Positions 36,699 to 46,177 of a stretch of DNA of 64,000 nt are shown here, in pieces. The stretch is from Janthinobacterium sp. TND4EL3 (GTDB taxonomy: Bacteria; Pseudomonadota; Gammaproteobacteria; Burkholderiales; Burkholderiaceae_D). The notes beneath the pieces are model-generated. The model saw nothing but the letters and a program-made list of their open reading frames with translations. It searched no databases and had not been told where the DNA came from. Numbering within the stretch: the first letter of the stretch is position 1; each line of letters begins with the position of its first letter. A program made the translations under genes and the position numbers. Location: assembly GCF_900156175.1 (NCBI RefSeq), contig NZ_FTMV01000007.1, forward strand, positions 1-64,000, read 5' to 3'.

Positions 36699-37739
36699 AT
36701 GGAATACAGTCCTCCGCCACTTTTCAAACAAGGCGCCTCCGCCCGCGTCAAGATGATGGTGTTCGCCGGCATTTCTATTGCCCTGCTGCTGGTCGATTCG
36801 CGCATGCACGCGCTGACGGCCGTGCGCCAGGCAGTCGGCACCGCGCTGTATCCGGTGCAGATGGCGGCCCTCGTGCCGCGCGATGTGGCGCTCGGCGTCG
36901 GCAACTATTTTTCATCGCTGTCGGCGCTGGAAAAGCAGGTGCGCGACCTGAAGCACGAACAGATCGCCTCGGCGCAGATCCTGCAGCAGGCGCAGCTCAA
37001 CATCGTTGAAAACAACCACTTGCGCAAGCTGATGGAAGCGCGCGAGCGCGTCCCCGTCAAGACCATGATGGCCGAAGTGCTGTACGACACGCGCGATTCC
37101 GCCTCGCGCAAGATCGTGCTGGACCGGGGCATACAGAATGGCGTGGAACTGGGCCGCCCCGTGATTGACAATCTGGGCGTGGTGGGACAAGTCACGCGCG
37201 TGTTCCCTTTCACCTCCGAGGTAACCCTGCTGACGGACGAAGAGCAGGCCATTCCCGTGCAGCTGCTGCGCAATGGCGTGCGCAGCGTGGCCATCGGCCG
37301 CGGCAAGTCCGGCACCATGGAGCTGCGCTTCACGGCCCCCAGCGCCGATATCCAGATCGGCGACATCGTCATTACCTCTGGCCTCGATGGGCTGTACCCG
37401 GCCGGCCTGGCCGTGGCGCGCGTGACCCTCGTCGAGCGCAATGCGCATGGCCCGTTCGGCCGCGTCGTGTGCCAGCCGCTGGCTGGCATTGAACGCAATA
37501 CCCAACTGCTCATTTTGATGACCTCGCCCGAGATCGCCCCGCGGCCGCCCGCCGACGATGTCAAGACGGGCCGCAAGATCGCCGGCAAGATGGCGCCGAT
37601 CAAGGACCCCGCCAAGGAGGCGGCCGCCGCGACCGCGCCGGCCGCGAAACCGCCTGCCAGCCCCGCGCCGAAACCCGCTGCGCCTGCAGGACCTGTGCCG
37701 GCACCCGCCGCCGTGCCACCGAAGGAGGCGACACGATGA
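36699..37739 (+). CDS. mreC: Rod shape-determining protein MreC
   Basis: A 346-aa periplasmic scaffold anchored by one helix (MVFAGISIALLLVDSRMHAL, near residues 20-40), followed by a coiled coil (SALEKQVRDLKHEQIASAQI) and the two-barrel MreC core (SASRKIVLDRGIQNGVELGR to DIVITSGLDGLYPAGLAVARV). The last 60 residues are Ala/Pro/Lys-rich, low-complexity and variable in the family. The stop overlaps the mreD start by 4 bp (ATGA). Confidence 0.96.
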   Translation: MEYSPPPLFKQGASARVKMMVFAGISIALLLVDSRMHALTAVRQAVGTALYPVQMAALVPRDVALGVGNYFSSLSALEKQVRDLKHEQIASAQILQQAQLNIVENNHLRKLMEARERVPVKTMMAEVLYDTRDSASRKIVLDRGIQNGVELGRPVIDNLGVVGQVTRVFPFTSEVTLLTDEEQAIPVQLLRNGVRSVAIGRGKSGTMELRFTAPSADIQIGDIVITSGLDGLYPAGLAVARVTLVERNAHGPFGRVVCQPLAGIERNTQLLILMTSPEIAPRPPADDVKTGRKIAGKMAPIKDPAKEAAAATAPAAKPPASPAPKPAAPAGPVPAPAAVPPKEATR

Positions 37740-38248
37740 ACCGCCCGCATTACATCCTGCTGCCGGTCAGCCCCCTGTTTATCGGCTTTTCCCTGCTGTG
37801 TGCGTTTCTGCTGAATTTGCTGCCATGGGGGCAGTTCGTCGGCGTGCCCGATTTCGTCGCGCTGGTACTGGTCTTCTGGGGCGTTCATCAGCCGCGCAAG
37901 GTCGGTATCGGCGTGGCTTTCTTCATGGGCCTGATGATGGACGTGCACGACTCGACCCTGCTGGGCGAGAATGCGCTGGCCTATACGCTGTTGTCGTACT
38001 TCGCCATCATGATGCACCGCCGCGTATTGTGGTTCCCCATCATGACCCAGGCGCTGCACGTGCTGCCGCTGCTGCTGCTGACGCAGGCGCTGCAGTTGCT
38101 GACGCGCTTGATCGTTTCTGGCCGTTTCCCCGGCTGGCTCAATTTCATCGAGAGCTTCGTCGCCGTCGCGCTGTGGCCTTTCGTTACCTGGATCCTGCTG
38201 GCGCCGCAGCGCCGCGCCGTGGACCGTGACCATAACCGGCCGATTTGA
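37736..38248 (+). CDS. mreD: Rod shape-determining protein MreD
   Basis: A 170-aa polytopic membrane protein with about five or six helices, starting MNRPHYILLPVSPLFIGFSL. Typical are LNLLPWGQFVGVPDFVALVLVFW and VGIGVAFFMGLMMDVHDSTLLGENALAY. It links MreC to PBP2 and RodA in the elongasome. Overlap with mreC by 4 bp suggests translational coupling. Confidence 0.95.
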   Translation: MNRPHYILLPVSPLFIGFSLLCAFLLNLLPWGQFVGVPDFVALVLVFWGVHQPRKVGIGVAFFMGLMMDVHDSTLLGENALAYTLLSYFAIMMHRRVLWFPIMTQALHVLPLLLLTQALQLLTRLIVSGRFPGWLNFIESFVAVALWPFVTWILLAPQRRAVDRDHNRPI

Positions 38249-38260
38249 CGGGCGCCCGCA

Positions 38261-40231
38261 ATGACTGAACTGAAGAATAACGAGCGCGAACTGCATTTCT
38301 TCCGGCGGCGCCTGACCGTCCTGGGCGCGCTCGTGTTTATCTGCTTTTCGCTGCTGCTGGCGCGCTTCATCTGGCTGCAGGTGATCAAGCATGAGGATTA
38401 TGCCACCAAGGCCGAAGACAACCGCATTGCCGTGGTGCCCATCGTGCCCACGCGCGGCCTGATCCTCGACCGCAACGGCGTCGTCCTGGCGCGCAATTAC
38501 TCGGCCTACACGCTGGAAGTGACGCCATCGAAGCTCAGTGCCAGCCTCGATTCCGTGATCGACGAGCTGTCGACGCTGGTGCAGATTGACGTCAAGGATC
38601 GCCGCCGCTTCAAGAAGCTGCTGGAAGAATCGAAGAACTTCGTCAGCGTGCCGCTGCGCACGCGCCTGACGGACGAGGAAGTGGCCCGCTTCACGGCGCA
38701 GCGTTTCCGCTTCCCTGGCGTGGAAGTGCAGGCGCGTTTGTTCCGCCAGTATCCGATGGGTGAAGTGGCGTCGCACGTGGTGGGCTTCATCGGCCGCATC
38801 AACCGCAATGAAGCCAAGGCCCTGGAAGAGGGCGAGGATGCCGCCAACTACAACGGCACCGACCATATCGGCAAGGAAGGCCTGGAAAAAAGCTACGAGA
38901 AGCAGCTGCATGGCATTACGGGCTATGAAGAGGTGGAAGTGTCGGCTGGCGGGCGCGCCATGCGCACGCTGTCGCGCACTGCGGCCACGCCCGGCAACAA
39001 CCTGATCCTGTCGATCGACATCGAGCTGCAAAAGGTGGTCGAGGAAGCGTTCGGCGAGTGGCGCGGTGCCGCCGTGGCGATCGACCCGGCCACGGGCGAC
39101 ATCCTGGCCTACGTCTCCAAGCCAGGCTACGATCCGAACCTGTTCGTCGACGGCATCGACCAGCAAAGCTGGAACGAACTCAATACCTCGCTGGACCGGC
39201 CGATGGTCAACCGCCCCCTGTCCGGCACCTATGCGCCCGGCTCGACCTTCAAGCCCTTCATGGCGCTGGCCGCGCTGGAACTGGGCAAGCGCACGCCGAG
39301 CCAGTCGATTTCCGACCCCGGCTTCTTCATCCTCGGCGGTCACACCTTCCGCGACGACAAGGTGGGCGGCCACGGCACGGTGGACATGCACAAGTCCATC
39401 GTCGTCTCGTGCAACACCTATTACTACCAGCTGGGCCGCGACATGGGCATCGACGCCATCCACGACTTCATGAAGCCGTTCGGCTTCGGCCAGCTGACGG
39501 GCATCGACCTGAATAACGAAAAGACGGGCGTGCTGCCGTCGACGGAATGGAAGCGCAACCGCTTCAAGACGCCGCAGCAGAAAAAATGGGTGGGCGGCGA
39601 CACGATTTCGGTGAGTAACGGCTCCGGCTACAACTCCTACACGCCGCTGCAGATAGCCCACGCGACGGCCAACCTGGCCAACAACGGCGTGGTGATGAAG
39701 CCGCATCTGGTGAAAATCATCGAGGACGCGGCCACGCGTGCGCGCACCCTGACGGTGCCGAAGGAAAGCTACCGCATCGCGCTCAAGCAGGAAAACATCG
39801 ATACCATCAAGCGCGCCATGGTGGGCGTGACCAGCGAGCAGGGCGGCACGGCCGCGCGCATCTTCACCGGCGTGCAGTACACGGTGGGCGGCAAGACTGG
39901 CACGGCGCAGGTGGTGGGGATCAAGAAGAACGAGAAGTACAATGCCAAGCTGCTGGCCGAACGGCTGCGCGACAATGCCCTGTTTACGGCCTTCGCGCCG
40001 GCCGACAAGCCGCGCATCGCAATCGCCATCGTGGTGGAAAACGCGGGCTTCGGCGCCGGCGTGGCCGCGCCGATCGCGCGCAAGGCGCTCGATTACTACT
40101 TGCTGGGCAAGCGCCCGAGCGACAAGGAAAAGGACACCACCAAGGTGCCCAAGGAAGATGTCGACGAAGTGCGCACCCTGGAAGAAATCACTGACGAGCA
40201 GGCCGCCCCGGCGCCGCCTGCCAGGCAATAA
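38261..40231 (+). CDS. mrdA: Penicillin-binding protein 2 (elongasome transpeptidase)
   Basis: A 656-aa class B PBP. It has an N-terminal anchor helix (LTVLGALVFICFSLLLARFIWL), a dimerisation domain and a transpeptidase domain with the catalytic Ser in the SxxK motif STFKPF (YAPGSTFKPFMALAAL), SCN in VVSCNTYYYQ and KTG in VGGKTGTAQV. It cross-links peptidoglycan during rod elongation. The C-terminus has an acidic tail and a Pro-rich end. It lies 12 bp after mreD and 8 bp before rodA. Confidence 0.97.
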   Translation: MTELKNNERELHFFRRRLTVLGALVFICFSLLLARFIWLQVIKHEDYATKAEDNRIAVVPIVPTRGLILDRNGVVLARNYSAYTLEVTPSKLSASLDSVIDELSTLVQIDVKDRRRFKKLLEESKNFVSVPLRTRLTDEEVARFTAQRFRFPGVEVQARLFRQYPMGEVASHVVGFIGRINRNEAKALEEGEDAANYNGTDHIGKEGLEKSYEKQLHGITGYEEVEVSAGGRAMRTLSRTAATPGNNLILSIDIELQKVVEEAFGEWRGAAVAIDPATGDILAYVSKPGYDPNLFVDGIDQQSWNELNTSLDRPMVNRPLSGTYAPGSTFKPFMALAALELGKRTPSQSISDPGFFILGGHTFRDDKVGGHGTVDMHKSIVVSCNTYYYQLGRDMGIDAIHDFMKPFGFGQLTGIDLNNEKTGVLPSTEWKRNRFKTPQQKKWVGGDTISVSNGSGYNSYTPLQIAHATANLANNGVVMKPHLVKIIEDAATRARTLTVPKESYRIALKQENIDTIKRAMVGVTSEQGGTAARIFTGVQYTVGGKTGTAQVVGIKKNEKYNAKLLAERLRDNALFTAFAPADKPRIAIAIVVENAGFGAGVAAPIARKALDYYLLGKRPSDKEKDTTKVPKEDVDEVRTLEEITDEQAAPAPPARQ

Positions 40232-40239
40232 GGAAGCAC

Positions 40240-41355
40240 ATGCCCATTAACGAGAGGCGCTCGCTGTGGCGGCGCGCCAAACCCTATCTGGCGGTGTTCG
40301 ATCCGCCGCTGATGATCATCATCCTGATGCTGCTGTGCACCAGCCTGCTGACCCTGTATTCGGCCAGCATCGGCATTCCCGGCAAGATCGAGGACCACCT
40401 GCGCAACATCCTGCTGTGCTTTTTCGTCATGTGGGTGGCGGCCAACGTCACGCCGCAGATGATGATGCGCATCGCCGTGCCCGCGTACACGGTATCGGTG
40501 ATACTGCTGGTGGCCGTGGCCCTGTTCGGCACCATCAAGCTTGGCGCGCGGCGCTGGCTGCATATCGGCGTGATCGACATCCAGCCTTCCGAATTCCTGA
40601 AGATCGCCACGCCGCTGATGCTGGCCTGGTTCTTCCAGCATAATGTGGGCGCCTTGCGCTGGAAATCGTTCGTGATGGCGGCCGTGCTGCTGCTGGTGCC
40701 CGTGTACCTGATCGCGCGCCAGCCCGACCTGGGTACGGCGCTGCTGGTGGTGGCGGCCGGCTTTACCGTCATCTTCCTGGCCGGCCTGTCGTGGAAGGTG
40801 CTCGCTGGCTTGCTGATCACCTTTGTTTCCTGCCTGCCGATCGCCTGGTCCCACCTGCACGATTACCAGCGCGACCGGGTGATGATGCTGATCGACCCGA
40901 CCAAGGACCCGCTGGGCAAGGGTTTCCATATCATCCAGTCCATCATTGCCATCGGTTCCGGCGGCATGACGGGCAAGGGCTGGACGCACGGCACGCAGGC
41001 CCACCTGGAGTTCGTGCCGGAGCGTACGACCGACTTCATCTTCGCCGTGTACTCGGAGGAGTTCGGCCTGGTGGGTAATCTGATCCTGATGCTGATGTAT
41101 TTGCTGCTGGTGGGACGGGGGATGATGATTGCCGCCAACGCCCCCAGTTTTTTCACTCGCCTGCTGGCAGGAGCGATAACAATGATTTTCTTTACATATG
41201 CGTTTGTCAACATGGGCATGGTCAGCGGCATCGTGCCGGTAGTCGGCGTTCCCCTGCCTTTCCTCAGCTATGGCGGCACCGCCCTGCTGACGTTGGGCGT
41301 CGCCTCCGGCATCCTGATGAGCATTCAGCGCCACCGTAAACTGGTGCAGACCTGA
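40240..41355 (+). CDS. rodA: Rod shape-determining protein RodA (SEDS glycosyltransferase)
   Basis: A 371-aa membrane protein of the SEDS family with about ten helices, the peptidoglycan polymerase partner of PBP2. Conserved stretches are GARRWLHIGVIDIQPSEFLK, ARQPDLGTALLV, WTHGTQAHLEFVPERTTDFIFAVYSEEFGL and GVPLPFLSYGGTALLT. The stop overlaps the rlpA start by one base (TGATG). Confidence 0.97.
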   Translation: MPINERRSLWRRAKPYLAVFDPPLMIIILMLLCTSLLTLYSASIGIPGKIEDHLRNILLCFFVMWVAANVTPQMMMRIAVPAYTVSVILLVAVALFGTIKLGARRWLHIGVIDIQPSEFLKIATPLMLAWFFQHNVGALRWKSFVMAAVLLLVPVYLIARQPDLGTALLVVAAGFTVIFLAGLSWKVLAGLLITFVSCLPIAWSHLHDYQRDRVMMLIDPTKDPLGKGFHIIQSIIAIGSGGMTGKGWTHGTQAHLEFVPERTTDFIFAVYSEEFGLVGNLILMLMYLLLVGRGMMIAANAPSFFTRLLAGAITMIFFTYAFVNMGMVSGIVPVVGVPLPFLSYGGTALLTLGVASGILMSIQRHRKLVQT

Positions 41356-42419
41356 TGCGCGCGCCTTTCGATGCTTTCGCCACGCGCGGGCCGAATGCTG
41401 CCGCACTGCTGGCCGTCCTGCTGACCCTGGCCGCCTGCGGCACCGCGCCGCAAAAGCCCGGCTCGGGCAACGTCCCTGTGCCGTCGGGCGGCAAGGTCAA
41501 GGCGCCCGTGCGCCAGGACCCTACCTTGCCGGCCTTGCCGGCAGCCGGTTCCGGACGCGGCGGCTACTACAAGGATGACGGCCCGGGCGACAATCCGCCT
41601 GCCAACCTGCGCGACGTGCCCGATGCGGAAGTGCGCAATGAGCCGTATTCCACGCGCTCGAACCGGCCCTACGTCGTCTTCGGCAAGACCTACACGCCGA
41701 TTACCGACAACGAGCCGTTTACGCAGAAGGGCACCGGCACCTGGTATGGCAAGAAATTCCACGGCCAGCGCACCTCGTCGGGCGAAATCTACGATATGTA
41801 CAAGATGACGGCGGCCCATCCGACCTTGCCAATTCCGTCGTATGCGCGCGTGACGAGCATCGACAGCGGCGAGCAGGTGATCGTGCGCATCAACGACCGC
41901 GGGCCGTTCCACGCCACGCGTGTCATCGACGTGTCCTACACGGCGGCGCTGAAACTGGGCTTCCTGGGCAAGGGCAGCCACCAGGTAGTGGTGGAACGCC
42001 TGCTGCCGGCCGATATCGACGCCATCCTGGCCGCCCGCGCGGCGCCCAAGCCGGCGCCATTGACGCCGTCGGTGGTGGCCATTTCCATCGATACGCCAGT
42101 CGAGACGGGCGCCGTAGTACAACCTGAAGTGACGACGCAGATGCTGCCGGTTGACGCAACGGTTGCCGCGCCCGCACCGGCGGCGCTGGCCAGCGGTTTT
42201 TATTTGCAGCTGGGCGCGTATTCGCGCGCCGACAATGCGGAAACGGGGCGCTCGCGCCTGGCGCCCTACGCGGCAGCCCTCGGTACGCTAGGGGTGGTGC
42301 AGGCCGGTAACCTGTTCCGCCTGTACGGCGGACCGTTCTCCAGCCGCGCCGAGGCGGCACGCGCGGCGGCGAATTTGCCGGAATCGACGGGTATCAAGCC
42401 TATCGTGATCCAACGGTAG
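41355..42419 (+). CDS. rlpA: RlpA-family septal lipoprotein (lytic transglycosylase) with SPOR domain
   Basis: A 354-aa predicted outer-membrane lipoprotein. The lipobox LAAC is near residue 28 (LLTLAACGTAPQKPG). The double-psi beta-barrel domain shows GTGTWYGKKFHGQRTSSGEIYD and VRINDRGPFHATRVIDVSYTAALKL. A SPOR domain closes the protein (SGFYLQLGAYSRADNAETGRSRL). RlpA cleaves naked glycan strands, and the SPOR domain directs it to division sites. Its stop directly abuts the stop of the convergent SPOR gene. Confidence 0.95.
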   Translation: MRAPFDAFATRGPNAAALLAVLLTLAACGTAPQKPGSGNVPVPSGGKVKAPVRQDPTLPALPAAGSGRGGYYKDDGPGDNPPANLRDVPDAEVRNEPYSTRSNRPYVVFGKTYTPITDNEPFTQKGTGTWYGKKFHGQRTSSGEIYDMYKMTAAHPTLPIPSYARVTSIDSGEQVIVRINDRGPFHATRVIDVSYTAALKLGFLGKGSHQVVVERLLPADIDAILAARAAPKPAPLTPSVVAISIDTPVETGAVVQPEVTTQMLPVDATVAAPAPAALASGFYLQLGAYSRADNAETGRSRLAPYAAALGTLGVVQAGNLFRLYGGPFSSRAEAARAAANLPESTGIKPIVIQR

Positions 42420-43118
42420 TTATTTGCAATTGCGCAGTTCCTGTTCAGGGAACTGCGCCTTGATCTTTTCCAGGCGCGTGCGCGTGGCAGCGTCGAGGTC
42501 GCGGAACTGGAAGGCCAGCTGCTTGCTGGAGCTGTAGCGGGGGCCGATGCGCGCGCTGTGCACGCCCTGCTTGTTGAGCGACGCCAGCTGGCTTTGCGCA
42601 CCGCTTTCCGACTTGAAGACGCCCAGTGAGATACCCCAGCGCATCGGGCTGCCGTCGCCCATGATGAAGTAATTCGTCACACCCAGCTGCTTCAATTCGC
42701 CGGCCTTGCGCTCCGCGCCTTCCTTGCTGCCCTGCGGCGGGATATACACCATATAGCTCGATACTTCCTGGCCGGCCACGTTGCGGCGCGACTGGCGGTC
42801 GCCCAGGTCCAGCGCGGCCACTTGCGCCTCGAAGCGGCGCCCGTCGGCCAGCAGGAAATTGCCCACTTCCGTGCAGGCATACGTCGTCGGCGGTGCCGGC
42901 ACGGCCGCCACCGGCTTCTCTGCCTCTTCGGCGGCCGGCGGCGCGGCGGGCGCCGTGGCCTGCTCCTGCGTCAGCAAGGTGAGCTTGCCCGCCTGCAGCT
43001 GGTTTTTCAGGCGCGCCGGTTCGCGCGTCTCCGTGCGAAAACTGCCCAGATAACCCTGGCCGATGGCCAGCACCAGCAGGTTGACGCCGGCCAGCAGCCA
43101 GAAGACGAATTTCAGCAT
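42420..43118 (-). CDS. Membrane-anchored SPOR-type protein
   Basis: A 232-aa protein with one N-terminal helix (MLKFVFWLLAGVNLLVLAIG), a variable Ala/Pro-rich linker (about 60-80) and a C-terminal region with the SPOR-like stretch (SPMRWGISLGVFKSESGAQSQLA, then GVHSARIGPRY). It may bind denuded peptidoglycan at the septum. Its start overlaps the end of coaX by 7 bp. It ends exactly where rlpA ends on the other strand. Confidence 0.8.
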   Translation of the reverse strand: MLKFVFWLLAGVNLLVLAIGQGYLGSFRTETREPARLKNQLQAGKLTLLTQEQATAPAAPPAAEEAEKPVAAVPAPPTTYACTEVGNFLLADGRRFEAQVAALDLGDRQSRRNVAGQEVSSYMVYIPPQGSKEGAERKAGELKQLGVTNYFIMGDGSPMRWGISLGVFKSESGAQSQLASLNKQGVHSARIGPRYSSSKQLAFQFRDLDAATRTRLEKIKAQFPEQELRNCK

Positions 43119-43879
43119 GCGTGTTCTCCTTGCGTGTCGCCCGCTGCACGCGCCGCGGCCTGCAGGCCGATCATGACGATATTGTCGACCAGGTGCAGCG
43201 GCACCGGCAGCGCCAGGGCTGGCGCGATGCGTTGTGCGGCGCCCCCCGACAGCAGGCAGGCGCTGGCGCCATGCATGCGCACGGCCCGTTCGATGGCGCC
43301 CGCCTGCGCCGCCAGGCAGCCGGACAGGATGGCATCGTCCGTATTGTCGGCAAAGCCGTCCGGCAACCCGGCGTCGCCCGCGATCTGCGGCAGCTGCGCC
43401 GTGTTGCGCGCCAGCGAACTGGCCATCAGACCCAGGCCCGGCAGGATCATCCCGCCGAGGAACACGCCGTCGGCCGTGATGGCGTCGATGGTGGTGGCGG
43501 TGCCGCAATTGGCGACGATGACGGCCTGGCCCGGTGCCAGCGCGTGCGCGCCGATGGCGGCGGCAAAGCGGTCACAGCCCAGTTGCGCCGGATTGCGATA
43601 GTGATTGCTGACACCTGCCTGCTGCGGCAGCGAAACAAAGGTGGAGATGGCGGGCGCCGGCAAGGCCGGAAGCTGCGCCCGCAGGCGCGCGCCGATGGCC
43701 GCTCCCGCCACGTTCGACAGCAGCACATGGGAGATATCCAGGCCCGACCATGCGGCCTGCAAGCTGTCGAGCTGGGCGTGGGCCACGGCACCGCTGGCCA
43801 GCCAGGCGCCAGCCACGCCGGCAGGGGCGCTCAAGGCCCATTTGATGCGCGTGTTGCCGGCGTCGATGAGGAGCAGCAT
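43112..43879 (-). CDS. coaX: Type III pantothenate kinase
   Basis: A 255-aa ASKHA-fold kinase for the first step of coenzyme A synthesis. It begins MLLLIDAGNTRIKWALSA, the phosphate-1 motif, and shows GCDRFAAAIGAHALAPGQAVIVANCGTATTID and GGMILPGLGLMASSLARNTAQLP. Type III enzymes are common in bacteria lacking CoaA. It is translated next to birA (gap 4 bp), a frequent pairing in betaproteobacteria. Confidence 0.96.
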   Translation of the reverse strand: MLLLIDAGNTRIKWALSAPAGVAGAWLASGAVAHAQLDSLQAAWSGLDISHVLLSNVAGAAIGARLRAQLPALPAPAISTFVSLPQQAGVSNHYRNPAQLGCDRFAAAIGAHALAPGQAVIVANCGTATTIDAITADGVFLGGMILPGLGLMASSLARNTAQLPQIAGDAGLPDGFADNTDDAILSGCLAAQAGAIERAVRMHGASACLLSGGAAQRIAPALALPVPLHLVDNIVMIGLQAAARAAGDTQGEHAC

Positions 43880-43883
43880 GCGC

Positions 43884-44678
43884 CTACTCCTGCGCCAGGT
43901 GCAGCGAGACGTCGCCGGACATGATTTCCTGCAGGCCGTCGTCGGTACGCAGCAGCAGCCGGCCCAGCTGATCGACGCCGGCCGCCACGCCTTGCTGCAG
44001 CAACTGGCCATTGTCGAGGATTCTCACGTGCCGGCCCTGCCACGCGTGGAGCAGGTTCCAGCGCTCCGTAAATGGCGCAAAGCCCGTGTCGTCGAATTCG
44101 GCCAGCACGCCGGCCAGGCGGCTGAGAAGGGCCGCTACCAGGGTGTTGCGTTCCATTTGCGCCAGCCAGGGCACGGCCGACACGCTGCGGCCGATCCGCT
44201 GTTCCAGCGCATCGGGCATCAAGAGGTTGATGCCGCAGCCGATCACGGCCCACACGCCGCCTTCCGTTGCCTGCTGCGTCTCGACGAGGATGCCGGCCAG
44301 TTTATGGCCATCCTTGAGCAGGTCGTTCGGCCACTTCAGCTGCACCGGCACGCCCAGCGAGGCCATGGTTTCGGCCAGCGCCACGCCGACGGCAAGGGGC
44401 AACCCCACCAACTGGTGCAGTGGCGCCTTGAAGCGCCAGGCCAGCGAGAACATCAGGCTGGCGTCGGATTGCGACAGCCATGGGCGTCCGGCACGCCCGC
44501 GTCCGGCCGTCTGCTGGCCGGCGATGCGCAGGGTGGGGCCGGCCAGGGTGGCGCAGCGCGCCAGCAGGTCGGCGTTGGTCGATCCCGTTTCGTCGACCAC
44601 TTCGATGGCCACGTGGGAGGCGCCCGTGGCGCAATGGGCGGCGATGGCCGCGCTGTTCAGGTCTGAGTGCTTCGTCAT
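43884..44678 (-). CDS. birA: Biotin–[acetyl-CoA-carboxylase] ligase
   Basis: A 264-aa biotin protein ligase without the N-terminal helix-turn-helix of E. coli BirA, so it should not regulate biotin genes. Motifs are VVDETGSTNADLLAR, QQTAGRGRAGRPWLSQ (the biotinyl-AMP loop), KWPNDLLKDGHKLAGILVET and the C-terminal domain. The start at 44678 (MTKHSDLNSAAIAAH) is preferred; the preceding residues are not conserved. Confidence 0.95.
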   Translation of the reverse strand: MTKHSDLNSAAIAAHCATGASHVAIEVVDETGSTNADLLARCATLAGPTLRIAGQQTAGRGRAGRPWLSQSDASLMFSLAWRFKAPLHQLVGLPLAVGVALAETMASLGVPVQLKWPNDLLKDGHKLAGILVETQQATEGGVWAVIGCGINLLMPDALEQRIGRSVSAVPWLAQMERNTLVAALLSRLAGVLAEFDDTGFAPFTERWNLLHAWQGRHVRILDNGQLLQQGVAAGVDQLGRLLLRTDDGLQEIMSGDVSLHLAQE

Positions 44679-44688
44679 GGTGATGGGG

Positions 44689-45450
44689 TCAGTTGCGCGC
44701 CTTGTGCGGCGCGTTGGCGAACGCCAGGTCGTACACGGCATTGGGCAGCACGCGCAGCAGCTTGGCGACGACGCCCATCTGCCATGGAATCACGCGGTAG
44801 CTGTCGCCGTCGGCGATGGCGCGCGCGGCGCGTACGGCGAATTGTTCGGCCGGCATCAGGAAGGGCATGCGGTAGGCGTTATGGCGCGTCATCGGCGTGT
44901 CGATGTAGCCGGGCGTGATGGTGACGACCTTGATGCCGGCAGGTTTCAATTCCAGGCGCAGCGATTCGCAGTAGCTGATGACGGCCGCCTTCGAGGCGCT
45001 GTAGGCTTCCGCGCCGGGCAGGCCGCGGATGCCGGCCACGCTGCCGATGCCCACCAGGCGTCCGCTGCCCTGGGCTTTCATCGCGGCGATGAAAGGGGCG
45101 AAGGTGGCGACCGTGGCCGTGACGTTGATGGCGATGAGGCGCGCGAAGGCGTCGAGGTCTTCCGCGTGCTCCGTCAGGGTGCCGTACGATACTCCGGCGC
45201 TGGCGATGACGGCGTCGATGCGGCCCGCGTACTGCAGGAAGTCATCAGCTGCCTGTTTCAATGCCGCGTGGTCGCAGACGTCGACGGCGTAGGCGCGGTG
45301 GCGCTCAGGGTGGGGCAGGGAGGCGATCAGCTGCTGCAGCGCGTCGCCGCGGCGCGCCAGCAAACCCAGCCTGGCGCCCTGGCGCGCGTACTGCAGCGCC
45401 AGGGCGGCGCCCAGTCCGCTCGACGCGCCCGTGATGAAGACGCCGTGCAT
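44689..45450 (-). CDS. SDR-family oxidoreductase
   Basis: A 253-aa short-chain dehydrogenase/reductase. The cofactor motif is VFITGASSGLGAALALQYARQG and the catalytic residues are Ser (VGIGSVAGIRG), Tyr and Lys in GAEAYSASKAAVISY. The substrate is unknown. It lies 10 bp upstream of birA and 46 bp after dsbA in the minus-strand run. Confidence 0.92.
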   Translation of the reverse strand: MHGVFITGASSGLGAALALQYARQGARLGLLARRGDALQQLIASLPHPERHRAYAVDVCDHAALKQAADDFLQYAGRIDAVIASAGVSYGTLTEHAEDLDAFARLIAINVTATVATFAPFIAAMKAQGSGRLVGIGSVAGIRGLPGAEAYSASKAAVISYCESLRLELKPAGIKVVTITPGYIDTPMTRHNAYRMPFLMPAEQFAVRAARAIADGDSYRVIPWQMGVVAKLLRVLPNAVYDLAFANAPHKARN

Positions 45451-45496
45451 CAGGCGATGCGCGCGTGCCGGGGCTGCGCCAGGGAAGTGGCCATGC

Positions 45497-46168
45497 TTAT
45501 TTCTTTTCCGCTTTGGCTTTCGCGACCAGCGCGTCCATCACGGTGAGCGCCTGGGCGTTCAGCTGCTCTTCGTTTTTCGCCGACTTGCTGCCCTGGTCTG
45601 CCTGCGATGGCGAGGTGATGTAGCGGCCATCGATGGCGATCATGGGCCAGAACGTGACGTTATAGCCCTGCATCATGGCGTCCGCACGGCGCACGCGGGC
45701 CGAGATACCCATCGAGCGGTAGGTGTCGATGAATTTCTGGCGATCCACGCCCTGCCTGGCGACGAAGTCGAACACGGCGTCGTCGGTGGCCAGGCGGTTG
45801 CGCTCCGCGTGCATGGCGTGGAAGACCGTCGTGTGCAGCTTGTCGACCAGGCCCATGGCTTGCAGGGTGAAGAACAAACGCTGTTGCGGCGCCACGTTTT
45901 CGTCGCGCGACACGTGCACGCGCTTGAAGACGATGTTGTCGCCCTGTTTCTTGACCCAGGCCGCCAGCTGCGGTTCGAGCACGTTGCAATGCGGGCAGTA
46001 ATACGCGAAGAATTCCGTCACTTCGATCTTCTTGCCCGATTCGGTCGCCTGCGGCGTGGGCAGGGTTTCGTACTCGACGCCGTTCTTCGGCTCGGACGGC
46101 GAGGCCGACGCGCCCATGGCGGCGCCGCACAGAGCGGCGGCAAACAACAGCTTCTTCAGAAAACGCAT
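45497..46168 (-). CDS. dsbA: Thiol:disulfide interchange protein DsbA/DsbL-type
   Basis: A 223-aa periplasmic thioredoxin-fold oxidase. A signal peptide (MRFLKKLLFAAALCGAAMGASA) is followed by EVTEFFAYYCPHCNVLEPQL, in which CPHC is the redox site. The cis-Pro loop is near the C-terminus (MIAIDGRYITSPSQA). It introduces disulfides in exported proteins. It sits 9 bp downstream of a SPOR gene. Confidence 0.93.
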   Translation of the reverse strand: MRFLKKLLFAAALCGAAMGASASPSEPKNGVEYETLPTPQATESGKKIEVTEFFAYYCPHCNVLEPQLAAWVKKQGDNIVFKRVHVSRDENVAPQQRLFFTLQAMGLVDKLHTTVFHAMHAERNRLATDDAVFDFVARQGVDRQKFIDTYRSMGISARVRRADAMMQGYNVTFWPMIAIDGRYITSPSQADQGSKSAKNEEQLNAQALTVMDALVAKAKAEKK

Positions 46169-46177
46169 GCTGGTTCC

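Noticed and set aside
36905-40228. A 1,107-codon open frame on the minus strand
   Set aside because: It is antisense to mreC, mreD and mrdA and is His/Arg/Gln-rich, a typical artefact of GC-rich codon bias.
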